Shown piece after piece: positions 12,547 to 23,763 of a DNA stretch of 64,000 nt. The first letter of the stretch is position 1. The number at the start of each line of letters is the position of its first letter. The DNA comes from Melampsora larici-populina 98AG31 (Eukaryota; Basidiomycota; Pucciniomycetes; Pucciniales; Melampsoraceae). Both the position numbers and the translations under genes were made by a program. The stretch covers positions 222,133 through 286,132 of the forward strand of contig NW_006768774.1 in assembly GCF_000204055.1 (NCBI RefSeq), written 5' to 3'. The notes under the pieces are model-generated. The model made no database searches. It was given only the letters and a program-made list of their open reading frames with translations, and had not been told where the DNA came from.

Positions 12547-15032
12547 GATGTTTGGTGATTGGAGAGTGGGAAAATAAAAGGAATTGATTGGCTAAGTTTT
12601 AACAGAGGATTCGAATCAGCAGGATTTTCAATGGTCAGAAAATGTGCAAGTGAGAGGGTACAAAAAAGTAAAACACTCACTTTATATATACTATCATGGA
12701 CACAAATTTCAATCATCATCATGGGGTAAGCCATGACCCCAAATTTGAGAAGGCCAACCCCTACGTGATGAGGATAGGTCAAGAAGGTGAACTAGTTGAG
12801 TTATCGAATTTGAATCTAAGATTAATATGACAATGAGGTGGGATATCTTCAGCTTCAGCCAAGGCAGGAGAGAAGATGATGGAAGACTTGAAGAGATCGA
12901 ACTCACTTATAAGGCTGGTGATGGGCGTTTGGTTTTGAAGTGAAGGCGAGATCGAGAGAGTGGTGCGCAGAAAGGATGGTGGAGGTGGTGGTTCCTTTCA
13001 GGTCTGATATCTGATATCGGACGATATCCTGAAAGGAATCGGCCTATGTCAAAGGAAGTGACATATGCCGATTTAACCCGCTACATGCAAGATGTGACAG
13101 CATGCAGCGCTGCGGTATTTCCTACCGCCCCACTATGTCCGCGCTCCCCTACATTGAAAAAAAAATGGGGAGAGCGCAGGCGGGGCGGGGATACCCGCTA
13201 CACGGGTTTTCCCGAAGCGCGGGCGGGGCGACCCGCTCCTCTTGCGCTCCCCTTCCGCCTTTTTGCGGCAGGACGCTTCAGGTGTTGCTCGAACTGGATG
13301 ACTCCCAGTTGAAGTCGTTTCTATCACCATGAAATGCTTGGTTACTCAATAACTTATCTAATATCCGTTGATTTTGAGCACTGCTTCCAACCCTCTACTT
13401 TCTGGATCATTCATTGGGATACACCGCGGGGCGGCTTTCACCGTTTGTCACGTCAGAATGACCTTTTCTGGGAACACTTCGGGTTTGTGTATAGGAACAG
13501 GTGAGTGATACACGAATGTGGTTCCACGTTGTAGAACTTATAACCCAACAAGGGTTATACAGAGCTGGAAGAGGATAATCTACTAATATAATGACTAGTA
13601 GAAGTTGTCTAAGGACTGCTCTTCTAAAACAACACAATCAGAAAGAGCTCTGTTGTATTGAGTACTGATAAGGCACCAGAGAAATGTATTTTCACACGTA
13701 TTTTAACTTCAAAAGCACACTTTGTATTACTATCAACACTGCTATAGTGTTATTCCCAATTGATAACTAAAGAAAATAAGCAATATATGATTGATATTAT
13801 TCCCAATAAGTCTTTATGACTATAATACTAAAGTAAATTTCTCTTTATAGCTGTAATAAAGGGCGTATTTAAGTGACCAGGTACTATTAAAATAAGTTTA
13901 TGATGATAAACAAAATAATAATGGCGTAAATGATAAAGAAAAAAAGAGGAACAACAGTCCCAAAACCCTCTCAAAGTATATATAACAATGTACTAGAACT
14001 TTTACAATGGTCAACAACCTCAAAACCAATCAAATCCGCCCAAAATTCCCTAAAAACCCTATGATGACGCAATGTAATGATTTTGTTACTAATAAATGAT
14101 GTAATTTTCACAGATAAAAGTGATCAATGACGCAATAATATGATGTACAGCACTTCTTATGATGAATACAGGTGATTACTTTCTTGTAAACTAGCTGAAA
14201 ACCAATTTTTGAGATTACGAATTTTTTCAAATGTGCTCCAATTTTTGATTACTAAAGTGCATCTTGTAGCCCACGTGTTACTGATCATTTCTGACACCTA
14301 CATGACCTACTTCTGATGAGTGATGAGTAAGATATTGAGTTGTGAAGTTAAGGTTTTGAGCATTACATGTTGACTTGTGACTGTAAATTCGAGATTCACA
14401 CCAATTCTTTATTTGCCTTATAACTTTTTACACACACCTCCGTTACTAATGATTTAAAGTTTGTACATTATGTAATCCACTCTTCTGCGTTGAATGAGCT
14501 ATCTACCAACTTATTCTGACGTCATTTGACATATGTAATTAGCTGAAAACCTCCATTTTCCACGAATTTCACCCATTTTCTTCACTTTTCACAGCTGCCA
14601 CCCTCTTTTTCTTGCTCATGTAATATGACATCATCATCTATAACCTTAAAAATCCCGGAAAATCCTCTTGGCAACCTTAAATTCCATCACTACCACTATT
14701 ACACAACCAAACTACACGTGTACCTCTTGTTTACCAACTTCGAAAAAGTACCTTTTCCCTAATAACTTTTGTTTCTACTTATCAACCTTGAAGATTAAAA
14801 TTCTCATAGTATAATATAATGTTGTTCTTTCATATCCTAACCTCATAATACCCATAACTTTATGTTTACTAACCTAAAAACCATTTTCCAACCTTTGTAC
14901 CTATATTTTCGAATTTTTCTTATGTTTTTCTTTCTTTCTTTTTGTAATAAGTTTGTAAGTAAACTATAATGATCTTATGTATAATGTGAAATAAAAATGA
15001 TGTCATGTTGACCTAATGACCAATACATAAGC
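12547..15032. other. Intergenic, GC-rich then strongly AT-rich
   Basis: A hairpin-forming segment at about 12989-13041 (TTCCTTTCAGG paired with CCTGAAAGGAA) is followed by a GC-rich block (13100-13260) with repeated GCGGG motifs, probably the hAT right flank. From 13340 to 15030 the DNA is AT-rich with no supported gene. Confidence 0.45.
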
Positions 15033-15614
15033 CTACAAGAGCTTCAATTGATCAAAAACCTCCATTTCGAATTTTCTTTCCTGATGAAACCTGCTAATAA
15101 ACTGGTAAACTGGTAATTGTGAATTTTTTAATTGATCCCATAAATTGATCACCACAACGTGAGTCTCATGTACTTTGTAATGTAGCCCTAACGTAGCGAG
15201 AGATCCCAACATAAGTGATGTGCCAGCTGTGTAAATATGGTGGCCACATAAACAAGCCACTATGCTCACCACACCACCACACGTTCTCTGTTTTGGATGA
15301 GCACCATCCAAGGAACAGTAAGCGGTGAACGGGTGGTTCCTTTTGTAGATTTGAAGGATTTTCACCAGTGGAAAGTGTTCTATGTCATTGTTACAATTTT
15401 CAACAGCTCCAATTTCCACTTGCCCTTTACAAATGAAACTCACGACAACCCCCGCAATCACCAAACTCCCTCCAACTTCAGGCATACCCAATTCCAACAC
15501 TGCTTTCACTATCTGGCTGCTTCTCACATAAACTAAGTCTCTTTCCGTTACTGCTTTTGCCATCATCATTGCTCTGAGCTCACCTTTGATTGGATATCTT
15601 GATATACTTACCAT
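15033..15614 (-). CDS. Unrecognised 193-codon open frame, doubtful gene
   Basis: An uninterrupted ATG-to-stop frame of 193 codons in an AT-rich region, just outside the Ngaro-like element. It contains a hydrophobic stretch (SLVIAGVVVSFIC) and several Cys and His residues but no domain I recognise. The ATG overlaps a GTAAGT donor-like sequence, so if the region is transcribed the true protein may start upstream and splice elsewhere. It may equally be a chance frame or a relic of an old mobile element. Confidence 0.2.
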   Translation of the reverse strand: MVSISRYPIKGELRAMMMAKAVTERDLVYVRSSQIVKAVLELGMPEVGGSLVIAGVVVSFICKGQVEIGAVENCNNDIEHFPLVKILQIYKRNHPFTAYCSLDGAHPKQRTCGGVVSIVACLCGHHIYTAGTSLMLGSLATLGLHYKVHETHVVVINLWDQLKNSQLPVYQFISRFHQERKFEMEVFDQLKLL

Positions 15615-15685
15615 ATTTCTTGCATGTCAGTTCATATGGATTAATATCTTATAGTAAGTATTTTATTTTATCATTGTGACCTCTC

Positions 15686-15936
15686 TTGAGAGAACCGCAA
15701 GGCACGCAGTGGTTCTTAAGCCCACGGTGACTTAGCGGAGGTGAAGGCGTGCCCGTCACGCGCACGGGCACGGGCAAGGGCGTCTACCAAGTGAGAATTC
15801 TGGAACCGGAAACCAGAATTCACAACTTGAAGCTCTTTCACCTCGCAAGGCAACCCATAGGCTCACTCATAGACCTCAATTCGATACCTTTCCACATTCT
15901 CTTTCTGGAATCTTTCGAATCTTAGTTTTCAAAATA
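15686..15936 (+). repeat. Split direct repeat A1
   Basis: A 251-bp copy starting TTGAGAGAACC, repeated at 22581-22825. It differs from A2 by a handful of substitutions and one extra ACGGGC unit. It forms the left end of the retrotransposon. Confidence 0.9.
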
Positions 15937-15948
15937 GTGATCATTACA

Positions 15949-18900
15949 ATGGACGCCAGAATCGCTCAAGCAGAAGCTCGACTAACGAGGTCTACGTCAT
16001 TGGCGACAGGTGTCGAACCAGGACCAAGTCTAGAACAACCGAAGAGAGTGTACAAGAGGAAAGAACGAGACGTGGACATACTAGAAGAGGAAGATGACGA
16101 AGAAGAAGAGTTGCTAATTACCGGCGGTAACATTGATGGTGAAGAGATACCACCGGAAGTACTAAATGGCCCACGAAGAAGAGGTTCATCGGATACCGAG
16201 AGAGACGGCGATTGGGTACCACCAACCCCAAAGAATAAGGGCAAGGGCAAACGACCCCACACCCCGTCGACAGATGACCTAGATGGAGAAGACATTTCGT
16301 CATTAGGTTAGTTTTTCTTAAGATTCATCTTTAAGCTCATCAGATGTTTCTCTATCTCTCTAGTTATCAATCTCCCACTCCACGTACCATTCCTTGATAT
16401 AAACCGCGGAGTAATCCACCATGCACGCAACAAACAATGTTAGCGGAAGAAGGCCGAGGTAAACCCTTGTGTTGCCTTGGACGTAAGCGCATTATGAAAT
16501 GGCTTGTCCCGAACCCTGATCCTAGGCTACCCAGTTGGGAGCGAGAATGGAGGGAAGAGCCACCCTAGCTTAGAACAAGGAGAGGCGTGTTCATGCTCAA
16601 TGTGGAGATGAAGCCTTTGCGGAGTACGAATCAGCAACCGTGAAAGACAAGAAGTTAAACAGAAGAACTTACATCCCGATCTTACTTATCCTCCAAAATA
16701 AATTTTGTACAGCTGAAGGCGACAGAGCCATCATTATGCAAGCGCAAATCGAAGAACTGTACTCGAGCAACAACGCGGAAGACAGGGCAGCGGGCGCGAG
16801 CTTGTTAGCAGAGTTCCTGAGATCGTTTACGCAAGCGTCAGAGGTCGGCTCAGCCAGCGTGAACCGCCGCACAATGTCTCCAGGTCCAAGCCGCCTCCCG
16901 GATCGAAACCTGGAAAGTAGACGCATCATACCTTTACCGAAGCGTCCATCACAGCGCCAGCAAGTCGCGCAAAGCGAGGGAAGACTGCTAGCACCTCCGA
17001 CCCCGACGCAACCTTTGCAACAACAACAACTGAACAAACGCCTGCTGGCTCCGCCAACACCACCACAACCGGTACGACAGCCAAGTCGCAGAGTAGCCGA
17101 AGTGAATCAAGAGGCAGCACATACTCGAGAAGACACTTCTAACAGAGGTAGAAATGGAAGAGACAACTCGAGAGGTCGACGGGACGATCCGAGCCCAAGA
17201 GGACGCTCTAGGAACGCGGACGGCAGGCGTCATAAAGGACGGAATCCTAGAGGCGACCCTTCACCAGACTCCTCGCCATCAAGAGGCAGCGGATCGCCAG
17301 ACTCGCATCGTCGCCAATCGCCTCATAGAAGAGGAAGATCCCTAGAACGGAGACGACGTTCACCAAGCCGAAGGAGAAGAGAAGAGGTCCATAGACAGGT
17401 GTTACCACCGAGACCTGAGAGAAGGTCACCAGCCCCATATCGGTTGATCGAAGAAGAGTTAACAGAGTTGTCATCAGCAGAGGGTGAACGGAGGAGAGGA
17501 ACGTCTATACCACGGCCCAACACCAACCTGACTCGAAATCAACCTGGAACACAAAACCAAGCCAACACAAACGTTAGGATCAACTCGCTAGAGGAAGAAG
17601 AGTTAGAAAAGACGCTTTTAGAGTCAGGGAAGGGAAGAATGGTGCTGTTGAATGGAGATGTGATTGAAGACGGACGAAGGATTTTGCAAGATGACTCGGT
17701 GCAGATGACCAAAGGACTCACCCAGCTATCACCAACGCTCCAAACGTACTTAAGGACTTTCAAAGCGTACATTTTGCTTGCCGTTTTCGATAAACTCTTT
17801 CTAATCCAAGACCATCAGGCGTGGAGTACAAGGAAAGCCTTGTCAGAGTCAAAGATCTTAGAAGGTGGCGCAGGAGTGAAGATCTACAGCGGCGAACCAC
17901 CGATGGATGAACTCACGATGCAGTTTGAACAATGGTTGGATGGAATCTCACTATTCATTAAATACGTGAGACAAGAAGGGTGGGAAACCCAAGCTGAACG
18001 TTTCAAGAAACACCGACAACTGGTCATTGGTCTCAGAGACGAAACCGGTTGGATGGTTGCCTTACGGTACTGTAGGAGGGTCAACCCTGTGCCAGCAACG
18101 CAACGCACCGCAACACGAGTGTTTTTTGGTGCGTTGCTCCGCAACACGCAGCACAAACCTGCATTACATGCTGCGCTGCGGTAAGTACCGCAACAACAAA
18201 TGGTGAGGTCAGGTTGCGCGGCGCCTTGACCGTCGCGCAACGCAACAGGCGCAACAGCGCCAAAAAAACGCCAAACTGTGATTTTTTTTGGGCAGCAACG
18301 CAACAAATGTTGTTGCGGCCCAAAAAATCCATCGATTTGACAAATGATGTTGCGCTGCGGGTCGGGCCGCAACCTAGAATTTGATTCTATGTTGCGCTGC
18401 GGTCAGAAAAACCGCAACGCAGGCGCAGCGCAACACGCAACACCTGCGTTGCTGGCCCAGGGTTGGGAGGGTTCGACAAGGGGTGATGCGCGCAACGGTT
18501 GACAAGAACATCTGTAATATATCGAAGATTCAAACAGTCATTCTAAACGAAGTTAAGCAGACATGCGAGAATTATAACGAACGGGCTTACTTGACAAACC
18601 CCTACGCCCCCGGAGGTCCTAGGGAACACATTAACCCGGAAACCGGTCTACCAAAGATAGGATCGTCGACGAAGTCGTTAACAACTTCAGCAGGCACATC
18701 GAAGTCAGAACCTACGTACCAGAAGAAAGAAGGGTGGTTACCTCCTTTGGAGTATAAGGCAAAGAAAGCCGCGGAGAAAGCGAAGCGTGAAGCAGCATGG
18801 AAGTATAAGAAAGACTATTCCAAAGGTTGCTACGACGACCGGAGATATGATGATCGACGTGACCGAGAAAAGAGCCAGGATAGAGGCAAAGGGTACGGAG

Positions 18901-18983
18901 GCTATCAGCGCGGGAAGAGTCGTAGCCGGAGTAGAGATGGCGCGAGAGGCGCAAAGTACGGAAGGTACCAAAAGCGTAGTTAG
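15949..18983 (+). pseudogene. Gag-like ORF of the Ngaro-like element, split by a TIR insertion
   Basis: The first ATG after A1 is at 15949 (start MDARIAQAEARL). An acidic N-terminal part runs to 16306. A GT-AG join 16307/16712 continues exactly in frame into an Arg/Ser-rich protein with many SR/RS pairs (to about 17500) and then a globular part (LQTYLRTFKAYILL, FEQWLDGISLFIKY). The frame is cut by an inserted 384-bp element at 18082-18465. Insert plus 7-bp duplication is 391 bp, and subtracting it puts the downstream part (ending 18983, basic and Arg-rich) in the same frame as the upstream part. The segment treated as intron has coding-like sequence with CC and HAQC motifs plus stops, so it may be a decayed zinc-finger exon. 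The role as RNA-binding Gag is inferred from position and basic composition. Confidence 0.65.
18082..18465. mobile_element. Small non-autonomous TIR element (384 bp) inside gag
   Basis: The ends are inverted copies: CAACCCTGTGCCAGCAACGC at the left, and the reverse of CAACCCTGGGCCAGCAACGC at the right. GGAGGGT occurs directly on both sides (18075-18081 and 18466-18472), a 7-bp target duplication. The interior is unusually rich in GCAAC/GTTGC and GCGGTA/TACCGC units. It encodes nothing. Confidence 0.85.
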
Positions 18984-19167
18984 TGAGTATACATACAAAA
19001 TTGAAATGAAATTAATTGATTCAAACATTGACGGCGGTAATGCCAGTTGAGACAAGAAAGATTCTAACTTGTGAACCTACTTTGGTCTTTGCCCCCCGTC
19101 CGTTCATTTTTGACCTCCCACTCCTAGCCCACTCCTTCCCCAATTTACCCAAAGCTCACATTCAAAG

Positions 19168-20883
19168 ATGAGCACGAAGAGAGACTACTTATCAAGCTTA
19201 AGCACAAATGCTACAGCAGACAGAGCGGTAAGTGAGGGTAGAAAGGACAAGTGGCCATCACGGGTAAGATGTGAAATGAATCTCGAGGCTTGGGAACGAG
19301 AACTACGAGAGAACAATCTGCTGGAAGAAAAGCGCCATATATTAAGAGGATTCCTAGAAAGCTTTGATCAAGGAATACCAGAAATACACTTACCGGACAT
19401 GCTATACTATTGCCCGCCAAACCACTCATCAGCTCTTCAAGCAAAAGAAGAAATAGAGGCGAACCTTACAAAAGAGATAGAAGCCGGAAGAATGTTTGGC
19501 CCATTCACGAAAGAAGAAGCGTATAACAAACTCGGGTTTTTTCGCACCAATCCGCTAGGCGCCGTAACAAATGGAGACGGTTCCCTAAGACCGATAAATG
19601 ACTTGTCATTCCCGAGACGAGATCTAACAATAAATTCAGTAAACGCGATGGTCGACAAAGACGACTTCATAACTTCATGGGACGATTTCGACAAAGTGGT
19701 AAAATTCCTATTATCAATCGATTATCCGGTTTTACTAGGGATATACGACTGGGCAAAAGCTTACCGTCAGATCCCTACAAAACCAGGCCAATGGCCTTAC
19801 CTGATGATCCTAACCTTCGATGGCATGGTGTTACTCAATACACGCATCACGTTCGGAGGGGTAGCTGGGTGCGGATCGTTCGGCCAGGCAGCCGACACGT
19901 GGAAGATAATTGTACAAAACAAGTTTGATTTCACCCAGGCCTTCAGGTGGGTGGATGATACGCTGTTCGTAAAACCGGATGATGGATCAAACAAATTTAA
20001 GATGTCAGATGTAGTCAATCTAAGCGACGAATTAGGTGTAGTCACTAACCCAACAAAATGGAAGGAATTCGCGTACCAACAGAAATACCTGGGCATGGTA
20101 TGGGATGGCAAAGAGAAGACGGTGGGACTAAAAGACGAGAAGAGGATACTCCGAATTTCGCAAATCCAAGAGTTCAAGAACCTAAAAAGAGCTAACCATA
20201 AGCAGGTGGAGAAGTTGGCAGGGAGGTTAGCGCATGCATCGCTGATATACCCACAGCTAAAGTGCCATTGTGTAGTGCTATACCATTGGATGGCCGAGTG
20301 GGTTCACAGACAAGCACTGCGGGACATACCTGAAGAGGTGATTGAGGACCTGGACACGTGGACTAGAGTATTAACAACTGCTAACCCGAGAAGACTAATA
20401 CCAAGTCCAGGTGTTAAGAACGTCGCATGGGTTGGGGATGCCTCGACTTCATACGGAATCGGAATTATAATCGGTAAAAAGTGGGCTAGATTTAGATTAC
20501 GCCAAGGGTGGAATGACGTCAGAGAAGATGGATTAAAAAGGGAAATTGCATGGGCGGAGACCGTAGCACTGCGTTTGGGCCTGTTGATGTTGGTCAAGTT
20601 GATGCCAGTGGCAGGGCAGGAATTCTTGGTGCTAACGGATAACGTGGTGACGGAAGGTGCAGTCCGTAACGGGAAATCAAGAAACAGGTTAGTAAACCGG
20701 GAATGGATCAAGATCCAAGAGTTGATGATGAATTTCGATTGTCGGCTGAGACAAGAAAGAGTAAGATCCGAGGATAATGCAGCGGACAAGCTGTCTAGAG
20801 GCCTGGATTCATCAAAACACGTGAGAGATGTAGTACAGATCAGTGTCCCTGAAGACTTGAGACGATTCGTGAGACAGGAGTAG
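19168..20883 (+). CDS. Reverse transcriptase and RNase H of the Ngaro-like element
   Basis: An intact 571-aa frame that copies the element RNA into DNA. The RT domain covers about residues 90-340, with LGAVTNGDGSLRPINDLSFP early and the catalytic WVDD motif (Asp 263 and Asp 264). RNase H follows, with Asp 424 in VGDAS, a Glu in the IAWAETVAL helix, an Asp in LTDN and the final Asp region in SEDNAADKLSRG. No integrase, protease or methyltransferase is present. It lies in the same orientation as gag and recombinase, 184 bp after gag and 172 bp before the recombinase. All catalytic residues I expect are present, so this protein could still work in trans. Confidence 0.92.
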   Translation: MSTKRDYLSSLSTNATADRAVSEGRKDKWPSRVRCEMNLEAWERELRENNLLEEKRHILRGFLESFDQGIPEIHLPDMLYYCPPNHSSALQAKEEIEANLTKEIEAGRMFGPFTKEEAYNKLGFFRTNPLGAVTNGDGSLRPINDLSFPRRDLTINSVNAMVDKDDFITSWDDFDKVVKFLLSIDYPVLLGIYDWAKAYRQIPTKPGQWPYLMILTFDGMVLLNTRITFGGVAGCGSFGQAADTWKIIVQNKFDFTQAFRWVDDTLFVKPDDGSNKFKMSDVVNLSDELGVVTNPTKWKEFAYQQKYLGMVWDGKEKTVGLKDEKRILRISQIQEFKNLKRANHKQVEKLAGRLAHASLIYPQLKCHCVVLYHWMAEWVHRQALRDIPEEVIEDLDTWTRVLTTANPRRLIPSPGVKNVAWVGDASTSYGIGIIIGKKWARFRLRQGWNDVREDGLKREIAWAETVALRLGLLMLVKLMPVAGQEFLVLTDNVVTEGAVRNGKSRNRLVNREWIKIQELMMNFDCRLRQERVRSEDNAADKLSRGLDSSKHVRDVVQISVPEDLRRFVRQE

Positions 20884-21055
20884 CCTTTGTTGAAATGCAT
20901 ACCTGAAAGGAAAATTTTGTTGGTGCCACTATACCCCTGACTCTCATCGTCCCATTACATCGTCCCATTCTGCCCTTCAAATTGGTCATAATATCGACCC
21001 GCATAGTCCGTTCCCATCTTATCGTTCCTGTCAAGTCTTAAAAGGCAAGGTTAGA

Positions 21056-22123
21056 ATGCAGAATAACAGACAAAGAACACTCCCGATACATTTCGAAGTA
21101 GCGAGGAGAGCGACGACACTAGCTGGCAAACACGCGGCGACCAGCGGCTGGGAAAGTAGCACTTTGAAAGGGTACTCGAGTGGAATGAGTAAATTTATTG
21201 AGTTTAAGGAGAAGACTTCGGGCGGTTTCGATGAAAATGAAGAGATATCGGACGAAGACATCTACGAATTTATCACTTGGGCTGGAGAATCAAAGTTGGA
21301 GAGAGAAGATGGCCCAAAGAAGAAAATCTTGTCAGTGACAATAAAGAAGTATTTGGACGGTATTAGAGCCTGGAGCATGGTCAGACATACCAAACGACCA
21401 TCAGCGGACACCGAATTCGTCGCGGTTTTGTTGAGAGCAACTAAAAAACTAGAGGAAGAACAAAAACTGATAACAAACAAACAGCCAATTATGATTCAGC
21501 AACTATTCAAGTTATTCAAGGAGACGTAGGGAAAGTCAGAAGAGCTAAACTTGGTCGGATCGGTAGCGATAATTGCTTTCTGGGGGATGGCCAGACTAGG
21601 CGAGTTATTGCGAAGTAAACCAGAGCAAGGTGCATTACTGAGAAGGCACATAGAATTCGGTGAAATAGATGGAAAACGGTTCGTGAAACTCCACCTAAGG
21701 AAGGCAAAGACAGCCAAAGCAGAAGAAGTCCAAGTAATACACTTACAGCAGCAGTTCAACGTGCTAGATCCTGTAGACGCATTAGAAAGGGTCCTGTTAG
21801 CAAACAAAGACGCAGATAGAGATGATCTGATCTTCGGCACACCAAGCTCGAAAGGGGTAAAAGCTTTAACGAAACCCAGATTCATGAAGTTAGCAGGTGA
21901 ATGTTGGGGGAAAGCAGGATTAGATACTTGGTCAGGACACTCTTTTAGAGTGGGAGGTTCTTCGATACGATATAACCTAGGGACCCCAATGAAGTTGATA
22001 GCAAAGCAAGGTAGATGGAAGTCTTTAACCTACCTGCGCTACCTGAAAGCGTACTCGGAAGAGGACAAAGAGGATACTATTAGGTTTATGAAAGCGCTAG
22101 ACGAGAGAAGAAACGTACATTGA
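21056..22123 (+). pseudogene. Tyrosine recombinase of the Ngaro-like element, one in-frame TAG
   Basis: The protein joins element DNA to the chromosome using a tyrosine nucleophile. Counting the stop as a codon, the catalytic set is visible: Arg 180 (GMARLGELL), His 295 and Arg 298 (HSFRVGG), and Tyr 329 in the GRWKSLTYLRYL segment. The N-terminal half resembles a core-binding domain. The frame is open from ATG 21056 except for TAG at 21527-21529; both halves share one frame, so this is a single nonsense change, not a frameshift. Read-through or editing is possible but unsupported. Confidence 0.88.
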
Positions 22124-22390
22124 GAAGAGAATGCAATAAGCAGATCATGCATACACGACGCCTCTTGAGGAGCGGCCCAATTGAGTAGGTTAAACCTTAA
22201 AAGTACTCAATTAAATACGCTTAAAGTAGATAGAACTTTAAAACAGGACCTCGGTCCAATCATTTGTCGTGGCGGGTGAGCCCGGGTGGCTAGGCGACGA
22301 GTCAAGGACCGGCGTACCTAGGATGGGGTCCCGGAGCTCACGAGAGACGAAACCCAGATTGTTCCTCGGAGGGCGGGCGGGTCTGAAGGT
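22124..22390. other. Non-coding tail of the Ngaro-like element before B1
   Basis: Sequence between the recombinase stop and repeat B1. It has no gene and turns GC-rich toward B1. Confidence 0.5.
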
Positions 22391-22580
22391 GCGAGGCCGG
22401 CCAAGAGGTTGGTTCAAGGAAACCAACCCAGAGGCAGGGCTCCGCCACTCCCCCTCCGCGATCTCTCTGACACACATGTAAGAGAGATCCGTATGGGCGG
22501 GATTCATAAATCATAAACTAGTATGAATCCATTCGCGGATTATCACCACACCACAGTTCCGTAGCTAACTGAGGAGTGGG
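22391..22580 (+). repeat. Split direct repeat B1
   Basis: A 190-bp copy beginning GCGAGGCCGGCC, repeated at 22983-23172 with very few differences. It joins A2 without a gap, giving the B1-A2 junction typical of split-repeat elements. Confidence 0.9.
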
Positions 22581-22825
22581 TTGAGAGAACCGCAAGGCAC
22601 GCAGTGGTTCTTAAGCCCACGGTGACTTAGCGCAGGTGAAGGCGTGCCCGTCACGCGCACGGGCAAGGGCGTCTACCAAGTGAGAATTCTGGAACCGGAA
22701 ACCAGAATTCACAACTTGAAGCTCTTTCACCTCGCAAGGCAACCCATAGGCTCACTCATAGACCTCAATTCAATACCTTTCCATATTCTCTTTCTGGAAT
22801 CTTTCGAATCTTAGTTTTTAAAATA
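22581..22825 (+). repeat. Split direct repeat A2
   Basis: A 245-bp copy of A1. It lacks one ACGGGC unit present in A1, which accounts for the whole 6-bp length difference. Confidence 0.9.
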
Positions 22826-22982
22826 CCTCCCTCCCACCCGTTCTATAGAGGTAGCGAATCGGAGCCTCGTTCAAAAAGAGACACAGTATAGAAATCTTAC
22901 ACAACGAAGCGAACGAGGATAGCATCTACGATGCAATTAAGATGAAAACAAAACAAATGAATCCCACCCACCGACCCAGGGC

Positions 22983-23172
22983 GCGAGGCCGGCCAAGAGG
23001 TTGGTTCAAGGAAACCAACCCAGAGGCAGGGCTCCGCCACTCCCCCTCCGCGATCTCTCTGACACACATGTAGGAGAGATCCGTATGGGCGGGATTCATA
23101 AATCATAAACTAGTATGAATCCATTCGCGGATTATCACCACACCACAGTTCCGTAGCTAACTGAGGAGTGGG
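22983..23172 (+). repeat. Split direct repeat B2 (right end of the element)
   Basis: A 190-bp copy of B1, separated from A2 by 157 bp of unique sequence that starts with a C-rich run. It ends GAGGAGTGGG, the same ending as B1. Confidence 0.9.
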
Positions 23173-23760
23173 CTATGACACCTTCCGCTGAGATTGAATC
23201 CATCAACTTTGAATTTTCTTTCTTTTTGACTGTGACTGATCTAGGCTCATTCTGTACAGTATCAATTGATTGAATCAATCCAAACACTCAAAAACACATC
23301 TTCACACCAGTCATATATTGACAACGTGATTCAATTTTGGCTTCAATTGTAACTTTTCATAATTCTCTGCCAAAAATTGCCTGGAGCTCAAGTATCAAAC
23401 CCAGCAGGCTTACTTTGAGGTTGTTTGAAATGTTCAGGAACATCTCTTGAATTGTTTGTGTCAAGTTCCTCTTGAAGTTATCACTGATATATTGTTTCTA
23501 ACATACCATGGCTATTTCCTTTCCTTTTCAAGGAGTTGTTTCCATTCTAACTTTGACTTTTCTTGATTTTTTGATCTTCTTGTATTCTTTCCATATAGTT
23601 GATTGTGGGCTGCTGGGAAATTTAATTAAAACATATTAGTAATATAGTGAGATTTAAAAATTGAGCACAATCAATGATTTGACTCCTTTTGACTCTCATT
23701 GAAGTGGGCTAGCTGTCAATCTGTGTCGCATGGCAAGAAAAAAATGAGATGTGTCAAAGC
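23173..23760. other. AT-rich intergenic sequence
   Basis: No gene or repeat recognised between the retrotransposon and the Tourist-like element. Confidence 0.5.
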
Positions 23761-23763
23761 TTA

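Larger units (their letters stand above)
15686..23172 (+). mobile_element. Ngaro-like DIRS-order retrotransposon, 7.5 kb, full structure
   Basis: This element moves through RNA and integrates with a tyrosine recombinase instead of a DDE integrase. The sequence shows the diagnostic split direct repeats: A1 (15686-15936), then gag, RT/RNase H and tyrosine recombinase, then B1 (22391-22580) directly joined to A2 (22581-22825), then B2 (22983-23172). Order and strand of the three genes match Ngaro/PAT elements. No methyltransferase domain follows the RNase H, which favours Ngaro over DIRS or PAT. The outer flanks show no target duplication, as expected for this mechanism. The copy is inactive by itself: gag carries an insertion, and the recombinase has an in-frame stop. 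Confidence 0.9.

Noticed and set aside
8820..13300. CAACACCTGAA motifs near 8836 and 13280 as hAT terminal inverted repeats
   Set aside because: Similarity is short and imperfect and no 8-bp target duplication was found, so the ends are left open.
17884..18372. 162-codon minus frame opposite gag
   Set aside because: Its N-terminal half lies in the inserted TIR element and the rest is the antisense of gag.
22269..22481. Open frames on both strands across B1
   Set aside because: They overlap the split repeat and the matching frame is not a separate gene; GC-rich repeats open frames by chance.
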